From positions 1 through 58,184 of the forward strand of contig NZ_FONE01000016.1 of NCBI RefSeq assembly GCF_900112825.1: a stretch of 58,184 nucleotides of DNA. Direction: 5' to 3'. Below the pieces are notes generated by a model. That model was not told the DNA's origin. It saw only the letters and a program-made list of their open reading frames with translations, and did no database searches. The position numbers were made by a program, and so were the translations under genes. This DNA comes from Nitrosomonas sp. Nm166 (GTDB taxonomy: Bacteria; Pseudomonadota; Gammaproteobacteria; Burkholderiales; Nitrosomonadaceae). Below, one piece after another: positions 1 through 7,801 of this stretch (position 1 is the first letter of the stretch; the number at the start of each line of letters is the position of its first letter).

Positions 1-98
1 CTCAAGTTGCTCCGTTCCACTTGCCTTCCGTGCCATGATGACCTCTACCAAAGGTAAAGGCTTATATTATTACTGTTTCTATCTGTAATTGGAATAAG
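1..98 (-). mobile_element. End of an insertion sequence (left copy)
   Basis: These 98 bases are the exact reverse complement of 58087-58184. Read on the minus strand they contain a start codon (CAT at 34-36) followed by 12 codons, MARKASGTEQLE, with an AGAGG ribosome-binding site just upstream. This is the beginning of a transposase gene running off the window. The identity with the right end stops at base 98, where the dctM reading frame begins. The N-terminus recalls some IS630-type transposases from memory, but the family cannot be settled from 12 residues. Confidence 0.85.
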
Positions 99-548
99 AT
101 CAGTGCCATGGTGTTTGCCATACTGGCCGGTGCCACTTTTTTCTCTATGGTATTTACTTATACCGGTGGTGATGAAGCGGTGGAGCAGATCATGGAATAC
201 ATTCCGGGCGGTAAATGGGGTTTTATTGTTCTGATGATGGCGGTGATATTTATGCTGGGATTTTTTATCGACTTTGTCGAGATCGCCTATATTTTTATCC
301 CGATGATTTCACCCATTCTGCTGAAACTGGATATTGATCCGCTATGGTTTGGCATTCTTGTCGCACTCAATTTGCAAACTTCTTTTTTGACTCCGCCTTT
401 TGGATTCTCATTATTTTATCTGCGTGGAGTTGCACCGCCTACAGTCACTACGATGGAAATTTATCAAGGAGTGATTCCGTTTATTCTGCTGCAGACACTC
501 TCGATAATTATCGTCATGATATTTCCTGGAATGGTCCGGGCATTTTGA
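99..548 (+). pseudogene. dctM: TRAP transporter large permease DctM, 3' fragment cut by an IS
   Basis: This is the C-terminal third of the large membrane subunit of a tripartite ATP-independent periplasmic transporter, which moves dicarboxylates or related acids by ion symport. The visible part (about 149 residues from KISAMVFAI) has several hydrophobic helices, the family-typical GATxFSxVF start of a helix, a GFFIDFVEIAYIFIP segment and the LTPPFGFSLFYLRG segment near the end. Full-length DctM is about 430 residues, so roughly two thirds is missing. The break coincides with the edge of the IS at base 98. The first in-frame ATG is at 108, but this is an internal methionine of the family, so the ORF is unlikely to work alone. 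The small permease and binding protein would lie beyond the window. Confidence 0.85.
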
Positions 549-560
549 GTAGATAGCTTG

Positions 561-788
561 CTATTTCTTTTTTAGTATGAAGATGAATTCACCGGAGGTT
601 TCTGATAAAGACAATAGTTCATTCCCTGTTTGATCCGAAAAAACCTGGAAATCGATCACAGCGGCTGGATCAGTCGCAACGATTTGCAGAATTTGCCCGC
701 TGATCATGGCGGCCAGCGATTGTTTGGTACGTAAGATGGGTAATGGGCAGACTAAGCCGCGGACATCTAATTCTTTATCAATGTGCAT
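561..788 (-). CDS. tusA: TusA/SirA-family sulfurtransferase
   Basis: Small sulfur-carrier protein of about 75 residues. It has the family signature VRGLVCPLP (CPxP) near its N-terminus, with Cys14 the predicted persulfide-carrying residue. In characterised relatives it relays sulfur from a cysteine desulfurase to tRNA 2-thiouridine synthesis; other members serve in sulfur oxidation or selenium metabolism, and the sequence alone does not decide between these. The start is taken at ATG 788 (MHIDKELDVRG); a TTG five codons earlier (803) is also open, but neither has a good ribosome-binding site. It lies 43 bases downstream of the carboxypeptidase gene on the same strand and may be co-transcribed with it. 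Confidence 0.85.
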   Translation of the reverse strand: MHIDKELDVRGLVCPLPILRTKQSLAAMISGQILQIVATDPAAVIDFQVFSDQTGNELLSLSETSGEFIFILKKK

Positions 789-831
789 CGTACAACAGTG
801 CAATAGGTGTTTCCAGAAACCGATGCGCCAG

Positions 832-2070
832 TTAACCTTGCGAGCGGACTACCAGGCATTCCATGCCTTGCCGGGATAGGCTCTGGCAGGCTGTGCGCGC
901 CTGCTTTTCGTGCAGGCCGACCAATCGGGCGCGATAAAGCTTACGATTGCTGATTTCCACTTCGGTGATCACCACGGCACCTGGTATCCAGCGAGTGGCG
1001 GCCTGAGCCTGTGCTTGTGCCCGGTCGTGCGCCAGGTAAGAGCCAATCTGTACTTCCCAGCTTTTGCTGTTCGTTGCAGCCATTTTCTTCGGCTCGGCAC
1101 GGGTTTCTGGCTGAACAGCCTTTGCTATTACCACGGGTTCAGGCATTTTTTTCAGCCCGGGAGCAGGTTTGGATGCCGGCGTTGAAGCGCTGGCTTTCTG
1201 AGTCACAACAGGTGCACCAGGATTATTGTCAGTATTTTTGGCTACTTGGGTTACGCTGCCGCGAGCAAAACTGCGATTCAGCAATTGCGCCATCCGTTGA
1301 TCGCGAGAAGCGGCAGTTTGGCCGCCCATGACTACCGCGATCACGCGACGGTCGCCGCGCTTGGCGGAAGTCGCAACATTAAATCCTGACGCACGGATAA
1401 AGCCGGTTTTCAGACCATCTACCCCATGCGTATTGCGCACCATACGGTTGTGGCTGTGGTAAGTGACGCCCTTGTAACTGAAGGAGCGAGTTGAAAAATA
1501 ATGATAATACTGCGGAAAATCCTTCATCAGCCGTGAGGAAAGAGTTGCCAAATCCCGTGCTGTGGTTTTTTGCTCGTTATTAGGCAGACCGGAGGCATTG
1601 CGGAAAGTGGTGGAATGCATCCCCAGCCTGCGGGCCTTATCGGTCATTAATCGGCCAAAGTTGGCCTCTGTATTTCCCAATGCTTCGGCTATCACTGCTG
1701 CCACGTCATTGGCGGAGCGCACAATCAGTGCCGGAATTGCGTCACGCACGCTGATCGTATCACTTGCCTGCAGATTAATGTGAGTGGATGGCATGGAAGC
1801 TGCACGGGCTGATACTGGCATGCGAGTGTCCAAAGTCATTTTGCGTTGCTCCAGCGCTTCGAACAGCATATACAGCGTCATCATTTTAGTCAGCGAAGCC
1901 GGATAGCGGCTGGCATCGGCGTGCGATTGATGCAGCACTGCACCCGTATTCGCATCAATGACAATCGAAGCATGCAGAGGGTTTGCTTGTGTCGGATTTG
2001 CCAAGAAGAAAAACGACATTACAGCGAGGACAAGAAATCCTTCTTTGCTGATACGTTTCAAAGCCATCAT
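832..2070 (-). CDS. D-alanyl-D-alanine carboxypeptidase (PBP5/6 type) with SPOR domain
   Basis: Penicillin-binding D,D-carboxypeptidase that trims the terminal D-Ala of peptidoglycan stem peptides in the periplasm. A signal peptide covers residues 1-30 (basic start, hydrophobic core, cleavage near NPTQAN). All three serine-enzyme motifs are present: SLTK (Ser59 nucleophile, Lys62), SAN (119-121) and KTG (221-223). A Pro/Lys/Ala-rich linker (about 280-335) leads to a C-terminal SPOR domain (about 336-410, WEVQIGSY...), which in other proteins binds denuded glycan strands at the septum. This suggests a role at division sites. The usual PBP5 C-terminal beta domain and amphipathic anchor appear to be replaced by the linker and SPOR domain. 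The start has two tandem ATGs. Confidence 0.92.
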   Translation of the reverse strand: MMALKRISKEGFLVLAVMSFFFLANPTQANPLHASIVIDANTGAVLHQSHADASRYPASLTKMMTLYMLFEALEQRKMTLDTRMPVSARAASMPSTHINLQASDTISVRDAIPALIVRSANDVAAVIAEALGNTEANFGRLMTDKARRLGMHSTTFRNASGLPNNEQKTTARDLATLSSRLMKDFPQYYHYFSTRSFSYKGVTYHSHNRMVRNTHGVDGLKTGFIRASGFNVATSAKRGDRRVIAVVMGGQTAASRDQRMAQLLNRSFARGSVTQVAKNTDNNPGAPVVTQKASASTPASKPAPGLKKMPEPVVIAKAVQPETRAEPKKMAATNSKSWEVQIGSYLAHDRAQAQAQAATRWIPGAVVITEVEISNRKLYRARLVGLHEKQARTACQSLSRQGMECLVVRSQG

Positions 2071-2473
2071 TTGTCTAATCCATCAATTAAAAATGACTAG
2101 TATGAGTACAGATATTACCTTTAAGGTCATTTTCATACAAATGTAATTTTTGCAAATTGAAAATAAGGGGGAGAAACGGTCTTAAATTAAATTCAAGACA
2201 ACAGCATTAGTTCGGCGATTTTCTTACAGCTCCGATAAATTAGTGAAGGATTATTCAAACCATCAGAACGATCGATCTTTAATTAGAATCATCTCCCTTT
2301 CTGTTCGCGTTATGAATAAACACTTGAACTTTGTTAGCAAACATGTATCTTATTCAAGTCTTTTGGATTCAAGTTGTGAAATGTGATGCTTATGGTTGAC
2401 CTTTTTTCCTTGATATTCGATGGCTATTATGGGTTATCATAGATATAAGTTCATTATTTTTAAGGAAATATAA
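2071..2473. other. 403-base intergenic region upstream of the cold-shock gene
   Basis: No convincing ORF is present on either strand. The region separates the divergent carboxypeptidase gene from the cold-shock gene. It is AT-rich and contains the promoter-like elements listed at 2410-2440. Apart from these I see no repeat or strong hairpin. Confidence 0.6.
2410..2440 (+). promoter_or_regulatory. Possible sigma70 promoter of the cold-shock gene
   Basis: A TTGATA hexamer at 2410-2415 is followed, after a long 19-base spacer, by TATCAT at 2435-2440. This would give a short leader before the ATG at 2474, which is preceded by the ribosome-binding site AAGGAA near 2461. A further TTGACC lies upstream at 2396-2401, so the true start point is uncertain. 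Confidence 0.35.
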
Positions 2474-2677
2474 ATGGCAACAGGTATTGTAAAATGGTTT
2501 AATGACTCTAAAGGTTTTGGTTTTATTACACCAGATGGTGGTGGAGAAGATTTATTTGCACATTTCTCTGCAATCAGCAGCGGTGGTTATAAATCATTAC
2601 GCGAAGGACAACGCGTTACTTTCGACGTAACGACAGGCCCTAAAGGTAAACAGGCATCAAATATTGTCCCTCAGTAA
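2474..2677 (+). CDS. Cold-shock domain protein (CspA family)
   Basis: Single cold-shock domain of 67 residues, the usual length for the family. RNP1 is KGFGFI (13-18) and RNP2 is DLFAHF (26-31); these aromatic residues bind single-stranded RNA or DNA. Family members act as RNA chaperones that melt secondary structure, and some are cold-induced. The acidic [11 protein letters not shown] loop and the final NIVPQ are typical of proteobacterial members. A strong ribosome-binding site precedes the ATG and a hairpin terminator follows, so this is a one-gene transcription unit. Which CspA paralogue it is cannot be told from sequence alone. Confidence 0.95.
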   Translation: MATGIVKWFNDSKGFGFITPDGGGEDLFAHFSAISSGGYKSLREGQRVTFDVTTGPKGKQASNIVPQ

Positions 2678-2703
2678 ATTCGAGCGTAAAGCTTAGATAC
2701 ACA

Positions 2704-2731
2704 AAAAACCCCGGTAATCTGGGGTTTTTTT
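2704..2731 (+). terminator. Rho-independent terminator of the cold-shock gene
   Basis: AAACCCC at 2706-2712 pairs with GGGGTTT at 2721-2727 across an 8-base loop, and a run of seven T (2725-2731) follows. Confidence 0.85.
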
Positions 2732-2801
2732 ATTAGTAGAATCAGGGTCTAAAAAGTTATTCGCTGCGTAGTAAGTATATTGATAGACCTCAATCAAGAA
2801 A

Positions 2802-3302
2802 TTAGACTTCATCTGGATATATCCAGAAAATGATCTGTAGTCGGAACTCTTCGAGTTTTTCTGCAGCGATATTAAGGCAATTGAGATCTGTGTCGAATGC
2901 TTCAGGTTGAAGTTCTTCTTCCTGCTCTTCGCGTTTCCCCATTTTTGCGCGGAGAACCGAATTTGTACGAAGTAGCCCTTCTCTGCCTTGGACATTGAGC
3001 CATCGATTGTATCTCGAATGAACAAGCTCATTTCTGCGAGTACCGAGCTTTTCGAGCTCGACCATAAGTTCATGGAATTTTGTTTTCATCGCAGAGTCAA
3101 TGTTCGAACGCAGATCGACGAAGCGAGCAAAGAGTACATCTGCGGTTTTCAACCGATTGCTGTACTCAAGCCTGTTGATCAGAATGTAAACAATCTCACT
3201 ATCTGCATTAGCCAGTAGAACAAGCAGTTCGTTTACCATGTGCTCGAGATGCTGAAAGGAAAACACAAACTGACCAAGCTTGTGAAATGCAGTGAGTGCC
3301 AT
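2802..3302 (-). CDS. Orphan HEPN-like protein, function unknown
   Basis: I do not recognise a named family for this 166-residue protein. It looks all-alpha: the first 85 residues form amphipathic helices (FSFQHLEHMVNELL and following). They are followed by TRRNELVHSRY at 88-98. Arg90-Asn-x3-His95 fits the R-x4-6-H (often RN-x3-H) motif of HEPN-superfamily ribonucleases and toxins. A charged linker (KREEQEEE) and one more helix complete it. HEPN genes often pair with a nucleotidyltransferase (MNT) antitoxin, but none is adjacent: the neighbours are the cold-shock terminator and argJ. It could also be a non-toxic HEPN protein or an unrelated helical protein. The start is the only ATG upstream of the conserved-looking part. 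The product call rests on one motif. Confidence 0.6.
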   Translation of the reverse strand: MALTAFHKLGQFVFSFQHLEHMVNELLVLLANADSEIVYILINRLEYSNRLKTADVLFARFVDLRSNIDSAMKTKFHELMVELEKLGTRRNELVHSRYNRWLNVQGREGLLRTNSVLRAKMGKREEQEEELQPEAFDTDLNCLNIAAEKLEEFRLQIIFWIYPDEV

Positions 3303-3419
3303 AGTCTAGAGATGTAGCTATTATAAAAACAATGAATCATAACAAATCAGAAATATCTAGAAAATGCTGCTGCAGATACGCTAGCATAGCGTCTTCTTAA
3401 AAGACGCTGATTATTTACC

Positions 3420-4646
3420 ATGCCCGTTAATATTCCTCCTCTCCAACCCGAACAGTTATTGCCTATTGATGGCATAACGCTTGGCACTGCCGAAGCTGGT
3501 ATTAAAAAAACCGACCGCAAGGATTTGCTGGTGATGTTGTTGGATGAAAATACCAAAGTTGCCGGTGTTTTTACCCAGAACCGTTTTTGTGCTGCGCCGG
3601 TGATAGTGGCGAAGCAGCATCTGGCGCAGTCATCTATCCGTGCGCTGCTAGTGAATACCGGCAATGCCAATGCCGGTACGGGTGAGGCAGGAATTCAGCA
3701 TACCCGGGAGATCTGCGCAGCTTTGGCTGAATTGCTGGGTTGTGCTGCGCAGCAGGTGCTGCCGTTTTCAACCGGCGTGATTATGGAACCGTTGCCGGTG
3801 GAGAAAATTGTTACTGGATTGCCCGCAGCCATCGATGATTGTAAGCGTGATAACTGGTTTAGTGCAGCTCAGGCGATCATGACAACGGATATCGTGCCGA
3901 AAGCGGCATCGCGGCAGGTGCATATGGATGGAAAAACAATAACGATTACCGGTATTGCCAAAGGTTCCGGCATGATTCGCCCGAATATGGCGACCATGCT
4001 TGGGTTTATCGCTACCGATGCAGTCATCAACCAGGCTTTACTGCAAGACATGGTACGGCATGTAGCGGATCATTCGTTTAACCGCATCACCGTGGATGGC
4101 GATACGTCCACCAATGACGCGCTCATTGTGCTGGCTACCGGAAAAGCTGGGCATCGCGAAATTACCCGGCAGGACAGCGCGGAATTCGGCCAGTTGCAGC
4201 GAGCCGTTACCGATGTTGCCGCCGAGCTGGCTAAAATGATTGTGCGTGATGGTGAAGGAGCGACCAAGTTCATCACTGTGCAGGTGGATGCTGGCAAGAA
4301 TATCGATGAATGCACTCAAGTGGCTTATGCCATTGCGCATTCACCATTGATCAAAACCGCTTTTTTTGCGTCTGATCCCAATCTTGGCAGAATTCTCGCG
4401 GCGATCGGCTATGCCGGAATTCAGGATTTGGATGTGAGCAGCATTCAGCTTTATCTGGATGATGTGCTGGTGGCGGAGAAAGGCGGCAGAGCGTCACACT
4501 ATCGCGAAGAGGATGGGCAGCGCGTAATGAATCAGTCCGAAATTACCGTGCGCGTGGTGCTAAATCGTGGTTCAGCTTCTACTACCGTGTGGACCTGTGA
4601 TTTCTCTTATGATTACGTCAGGATTAATGCGAGTTATCGTAGCTAA
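3420..4646 (+). CDS. argJ: Bifunctional ornithine acetyltransferase / N-acetylglutamate synthase
   Basis: ArgJ transfers the acetyl group from N-acetylornithine to glutamate, recycling it in cytoplasmic arginine synthesis; bifunctional members can also acetylate glutamate from acetyl-CoA. The 408-residue precursor self-cleaves before the nucleophilic threonine of the ATML motif, here Thr192 in MATMLGF, giving alpha and beta chains. The preceding KGSGMI and the later DGDTSTNDA motif are also conserved. Length is normal. The gene is followed after 11 bases by the DUF815 ATPase gene and probably shares its transcript. Arginine is a building block of cyanophycin, whose synthetases are encoded about 7 kb downstream, but no shared regulation is visible. 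Confidence 0.95.
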   Translation: MPVNIPPLQPEQLLPIDGITLGTAEAGIKKTDRKDLLVMLLDENTKVAGVFTQNRFCAAPVIVAKQHLAQSSIRALLVNTGNANAGTGEAGIQHTREICAALAELLGCAAQQVLPFSTGVIMEPLPVEKIVTGLPAAIDDCKRDNWFSAAQAIMTTDIVPKAASRQVHMDGKTITITGIAKGSGMIRPNMATMLGFIATDAVINQALLQDMVRHVADHSFNRITVDGDTSTNDALIVLATGKAGHREITRQDSAEFGQLQRAVTDVAAELAKMIVRDGEGATKFITVQVDAGKNIDECTQVAYAIAHSPLIKTAFFASDPNLGRILAAIGYAGIQDLDVSSIQLYLDDVLVAEKGGRASHYREEDGQRVMNQSEITVRVVLNRGSASTTVWTCDFSYDYVRINASYRS

Positions 4647-4657
4647 GCTATTCTTAT

Positions 4658-5524
4658 ATGGATGATTTAGATCAATTACTTGGGCGGGTGGACAGACTGC
4701 TCGACCGCTTGGAGAAATTTCTACCCTCCGTACAACCCGATCCTGACTGGCAGGCAGCAACGGCTTTTCGTTGGCGCAAGCAAGGTAATATGGCTTTTAT
4801 TCAACCAGTGACGCATCCGCACCGGATCACACTCGATGCGCTGTGCGGAATTGATGAGCAGAAGCAGCGAATTGATCAGAATACGCGGCAGTTTGTGCGG
4901 GGACTTTCTGCCAATAATGTATTGCTGACAGGGGCGCGCGGTACGGGTAAGTCTTCGTTGATTAAAGCCTTGCTGAACAAATATGCAGGAGAGGGATTGC
5001 GCCTGATCGAAGTCGAAAAGCATCATCTGGTTGATCTGCATGACATTGTGGAAAAAATTTATCAGCGCCCCGAGCGCTTTATTCTGTTTTGCGATGACTT
5101 GTCTTTTGAAACCGACGAGCCGGGATATAAAGCACTCAAGGTGGTGCTGGATGGATCGATCGCCACGGTTTCCGATAATGTGCTGGTCTATGCGACCTCT
5201 AACCGACGTCACATGGTGCCGGAGTTTATGCGTGACAATCTGGATACCCGACATATTGGTGAGGAAGTGCATCCCAGTGAGGCAATAGAGGAAAAAATTT
5301 CCCTGTCGGAGCGGTTTGGTTTATGGCTATCGTTTTATCCTTTCGATCAGGATCAGTATCTAGAAATCGTGCGTTACTGGCTGGCCGATTTTGGGATCAG
5401 TGAAATGACTGCGCTGGTACGCACTGAAGCCCTGCAATGGACATTGGAACGTGGCTCGCGTAGTGGGCGGGTGGCTTGGCAGTTTGCACGTGATCTGGCC
5501 GGTAGGCAAATGTCGGTTTTATAA
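4658..5524 (+). CDS. DUF815-family AAA-type ATPase
   Basis: P-loop ATPase of 288 residues. An N-terminal helical region (about 1-60, rich in LDRL heptads) precedes Walker A GARGTGKSS (92-100) and a Walker B region FILFCDDLSF. A YATSNRRHMVPE segment resembles sensor 1. These features match the DUF815 family, widespread in proteobacteria and usually annotated only as an ATP-binding protein; its cellular role is not established. It sits between argJ and the MutT-type gene with gaps of 11 and 12 bases, an arrangement found in many betaproteobacteria, which suggests one operon rather than a functional link to arginine synthesis. Confidence 0.85.
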   Translation: MDDLDQLLGRVDRLLDRLEKFLPSVQPDPDWQAATAFRWRKQGNMAFIQPVTHPHRITLDALCGIDEQKQRIDQNTRQFVRGLSANNVLLTGARGTGKSSLIKALLNKYAGEGLRLIEVEKHHLVDLHDIVEKIYQRPERFILFCDDLSFETDEPGYKALKVVLDGSIATVSDNVLVYATSNRRHMVPEFMRDNLDTRHIGEEVHPSEAIEEKISLSERFGLWLSFYPFDQDQYLEIVRYWLADFGISEMTALVRTEALQWTLERGSRSGRVAWQFARDLAGRQMSVL

Positions 5525-5536
5525 TCATCAAAGCCT

Positions 5537-6514
5537 GTGAATCACTTATCTACTTCTATTGTCGCTGAATCGATGCCGATCATTGAAGTTGTTGCGGCCG
5601 TGATCATGCGGCCAAATGGTCAGTTTCTGCTGACGCGCAGACCCAAGGGCAAAATTTATTCTGGCTACTGGGAATTTCCTGGTGGCAAGGTTGAAAATAA
5701 TGAGTCGCTGTTGCAAGCGCTGGAGCGCGAATTGTGGGAAGAACTGGGTATCCAGATCCGCCATCCTTATCCTTGGATAACGCGGGTTTTTAGCTACTCG
5801 CATGCAACAGTACGGCTGCATTTTTTTCGTGTAGTCGAGTGGGAAGGCAGAGTTGCGCCCCAGGAAAAACAAGGGTTGTTCTGGCAATGGCCGCATCAGA
5901 TTGCAGTATCTCCCGTTCTGCCTGCCAACGGGCCTATTTTACAAGCGCTTTTGTTGCCACCGCTGTATGCCATTACCCAAGCGGCTGAGATCGGTATTGA
6001 GCCTGCATTAAAGCAGATTGAACAGGCCTTGCAAAATGGTCTGCGCCTGCTTCAGATTCGTGAAAAGCAGATGGCGAAAGATTTGTTGCGGGAATTTTCT
6101 CGACAGATACTGGCGCTTGCGCATGATTACCAGGCAAGGGTATTGATAAACAGCGATATGGCGCTAGTCCGTGAAATCGGTGCCGATGGCGTGCATTTGA
6201 CGTCATCACAGCTAATGGCGTTGTCATCCCGCCCTGATCCGGAATATGGATTATGTGGCGCATCTTGTCACAATACAGAGGAGCTTTTTGCAGCACAGCA
6301 ATTGGGGTTGGATTTTGTTGTGTTAAGCCCGGTGCAGCCTACGCTAAGCCATCCCGAGTTATTTCCGTTAGGCTGGAGAAAATTTGCCGCGCTGATTCGT
6401 GACTATCCCTTGCCGGTGTATGCTTTGGGGGGATTGCGGCTAGAAGATTTGCAGATAGCGCAGGGAATGGGTGCGCATGGAATTGCCTTGATGCGTGGAA
6501 TTGTGAATCCTTAA
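5537..6514 (+). CDS. mutT: MutT-type Nudix hydrolase fused to a ThiE/TenI-like domain
   Basis: A two-domain protein of 325 residues. The N-terminal domain (about 14-140) is a MutT-like Nudix hydrolase; the Nudix box at 50-72 is complete (G-x5-E-x7-REL-x-EELGI). This points to hydrolysis of 8-oxo-dGTP, protecting DNA from oxidised nucleotides. The C-terminal domain (about 150-325) has the TIM-barrel features of thiamine-phosphate synthase relatives (RLLQIREKQ, INSDMALV, GADGVHL, GASCHNTEEL, YALGG). The fusion is common in beta- and gammaproteobacteria, and it is not known whether the ThiE-like half has synthase activity. The first start is GTG at 5537; ATG at 5573 (MPIIEVVAAV) fits the family start better. 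Neither has a clear ribosome-binding site. Confidence 0.88.
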   Translation: MNHLSTSIVAESMPIIEVVAAVIMRPNGQFLLTRRPKGKIYSGYWEFPGGKVENNESLLQALERELWEELGIQIRHPYPWITRVFSYSHATVRLHFFRVVEWEGRVAPQEKQGLFWQWPHQIAVSPVLPANGPILQALLLPPLYAITQAAEIGIEPALKQIEQALQNGLRLLQIREKQMAKDLLREFSRQILALAHDYQARVLINSDMALVREIGADGVHLTSSQLMALSSRPDPEYGLCGASCHNTEELFAAQQLGLDFVVLSPVQPTLSHPELFPLGWRKFAALIRDYPLPVYALGGLRLEDLQIAQGMGAHGIALMRGIVNP

Positions 6515-6520
6515 TGGCAT

Positions 6521-6712
6521 TCATTCTTTGTCTTTTAAGTTCTTCTCTGATTCAATCAATTGTGTAGGCTCCGGAATTCGATAAGATTCTTGAGCCCATT
6601 GAGATAAGTCACTTGTTTTACAGCGCTCAGAGCAGAATGGGCGAAAGCGGCTGGCTGGTTCCCATATTACTTTTTTACCGCATTGCGGGCAGTTGACGAC
6701 ATGTTGTTGCAT
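6521..6712 (-). CDS. yacG: DNA gyrase inhibitor YacG (zinc-binding)
   Basis: Small protein of 63 residues with a four-cysteine zinc site: CPQCGK (Cys8, Cys11) and FCSERCK (Cys27, Cys31). In E. coli YacG binds the GyrB C-terminal domain and inhibits gyrase. The acidic, lysine-rich tail ([10 protein letters not shown]) is variable in the family. The gene is convergent with the Nudix gene, separated by only 6 bases, and divergent from the sigma-factor gene. In many proteobacteria yacG sits with zapD and coaE; here those genes are about 9.4 kb away. Confidence 0.9.
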   Translation of the reverse strand: MQQHVVNCPQCGKKVIWEPASRFRPFCSERCKTSDLSQWAQESYRIPEPTQLIESEKNLKDKE

Positions 6713-6854
6713 AAAAACAGTTCACCATTTTGTGTTATGGTTTAAGAATAGAAGCTTACCGCGTTTTAACAAAATATGAGTAGAATAGCCCTTCAAAAGT
6801 TGCATGAAAGATTTCATGCAAATTAATTTTTAATAATTTTAACTATAAGTAAGG

Positions 6855-7436
6855 TTGGCCATCCTGGCTACGCGAGAAGAACTTTCAGATTTTCTGATTG
6901 AAACCGAGAGGCGTGCATATAAACAAGCCCTGTTTGCGGTTCAAGATGAACATGCGGCATTGGATATCATCCAGGATTCCATGATGAAGCTCACAGTAAA
7001 ATATGCTTCTAGGCCAGTCGAAGAGCTGCCTCTCTTATTTCAACGCATCCTGCAGAATACCATTCGCGATTACTATCGCCGACAGAAAACCCGATCGCTA
7101 TGGACTACGCTTTTTTCGGCCTTTGCACCTGATGAACAGGATAAAAATCGGAACCAGGAAGACTTCGATATTCTAGAAACTTTACATATAAAACAAGAAT
7201 CTAAAGAGCCTGAAGCACAGCTCGAAAAAGCGCAGTTAATTGATGTGATAGAAAAGGCGATGGAAATTCTCCCGCCACGTCAACGTGAAGCATTTATACT
7301 GCGTTATTGGGAGGAAATGAGTTTAGCGGAAACGGCAGTGATTATGAATTGCTCTGAAGGAAGTGTAAAAACGCACTGCTCGAGAGCAGTTAGTACGTTA
7401 GCTTCAATACTCAGGAAGAAGGGGGTTAAGTTATGA
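6855..7436 (+). CDS. RNA polymerase sigma-70 family factor (ECF-like)
   Basis: Two-region sigma factor of about 193 residues. Region 2 lies at about 8-85 (QALFAVQDEHAALDIIQDSM, then FQRILQNTIRDYYRR) and region 4 at about 130-188 (LPPRQREAFILRYWEEMSLAETAVIMNCSEGSVKTH, a helix-turn-helix that would read the -35 element). No region 1 or 3 is present. The long acidic linker (about 95-125) is typical of this betaproteobacterial group. The start is uncertain: the listed TTG at 6855 directly abuts an AAGG sequence, leaving no spacer, whereas a CTG at 6864 would be better spaced and gives LATREELSDF. The stop overlaps the DUF3619 start by 4 bases, indicating translational coupling. Confidence 0.88.
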   Translation: MAILATREELSDFLIETERRAYKQALFAVQDEHAALDIIQDSMMKLTVKYASRPVEELPLLFQRILQNTIRDYYRRQKTRSLWTTLFSAFAPDEQDKNRNQEDFDILETLHIKQESKEPEAQLEKAQLIDVIEKAMEILPPRQREAFILRYWEEMSLAETAVIMNCSEGSVKTHCSRAVSTLASILRKKGVKL

Positions 7437-7801
7437 GCGAGCAAGAGTTAGGAAAAGAGATTGCAAAATTATTGGATTTTAGTGCTGATGAGAATATCAA
7501 GCAAAGTACTTTATATCGATTACAGTTTGCCCGTCGAGCGGCCCTGGAAAATTATCACCCCCCACTGAAGATAATGAATTTAGGCAGTGGTGCTTCTGTT
7601 TATGGTGGGCATGGAGTCCATTTTCCCGCTGCAAAATTGTTGCTGCTTTTAACCATATTATTTGTTTTGATGAACATCGTTTATTCTCAATTTGGGGATA
7701 TTGATAAAAATGCTGCAATAGATACCATGATTCTGGCTGATGATCTACCGATAGATGCTTATATTGATAATGAGTTTAATGAATGGCTGGATTCCGAGTA
7801 A
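7433..7801 (+). CDS. DUF3619 membrane protein, candidate anti-sigma factor
   Basis: Protein of 122 residues that follows the sigma-factor gene with a 4-base ATGA overlap. The cytoplasmic N-terminal part (1-65) has a conserved-looking helical segment (LYRLQFARRAALE). One membrane helix spans about 66-86, and an acidic tail of about 35 residues (DDLPIDAYIDNEFNEWLDSE) would face the periplasm. It matches the DUF3619 family. Position, topology and coupling resemble membrane anti-sigma factors, so regulation of the upstream sigma factor is a reasonable inference. No zinc-binding anti-sigma motif (HxxxCxxC) is seen. Its last bases overlap the next gene by 19 bases. Confidence 0.8.
   Translation: MSEQELGKEIAKLLDFSADENIKQSTLYRLQFARRAALENYHPPLKIMNLGSGASVYGGHGVHFPAAKLLLLLTILFVLMNIVYSQFGDIDKNAAIDTMILADDLPIDAYIDNEFNEWLDSE

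Noticed and set aside
2693..3073. Minus-strand ORF of 126 codons overlapping the HEPN-like gene
   Set aside because: It is a shifted reading of the same strand, runs through the cold-shock terminator and has no recognisable protein features.
4721..5272. Minus-strand ORF of 183 codons opposite the DUF815 gene
   Set aside because: It is antisense to a gene with clear Walker motifs and has no recognisable domain; it is a shadow frame.
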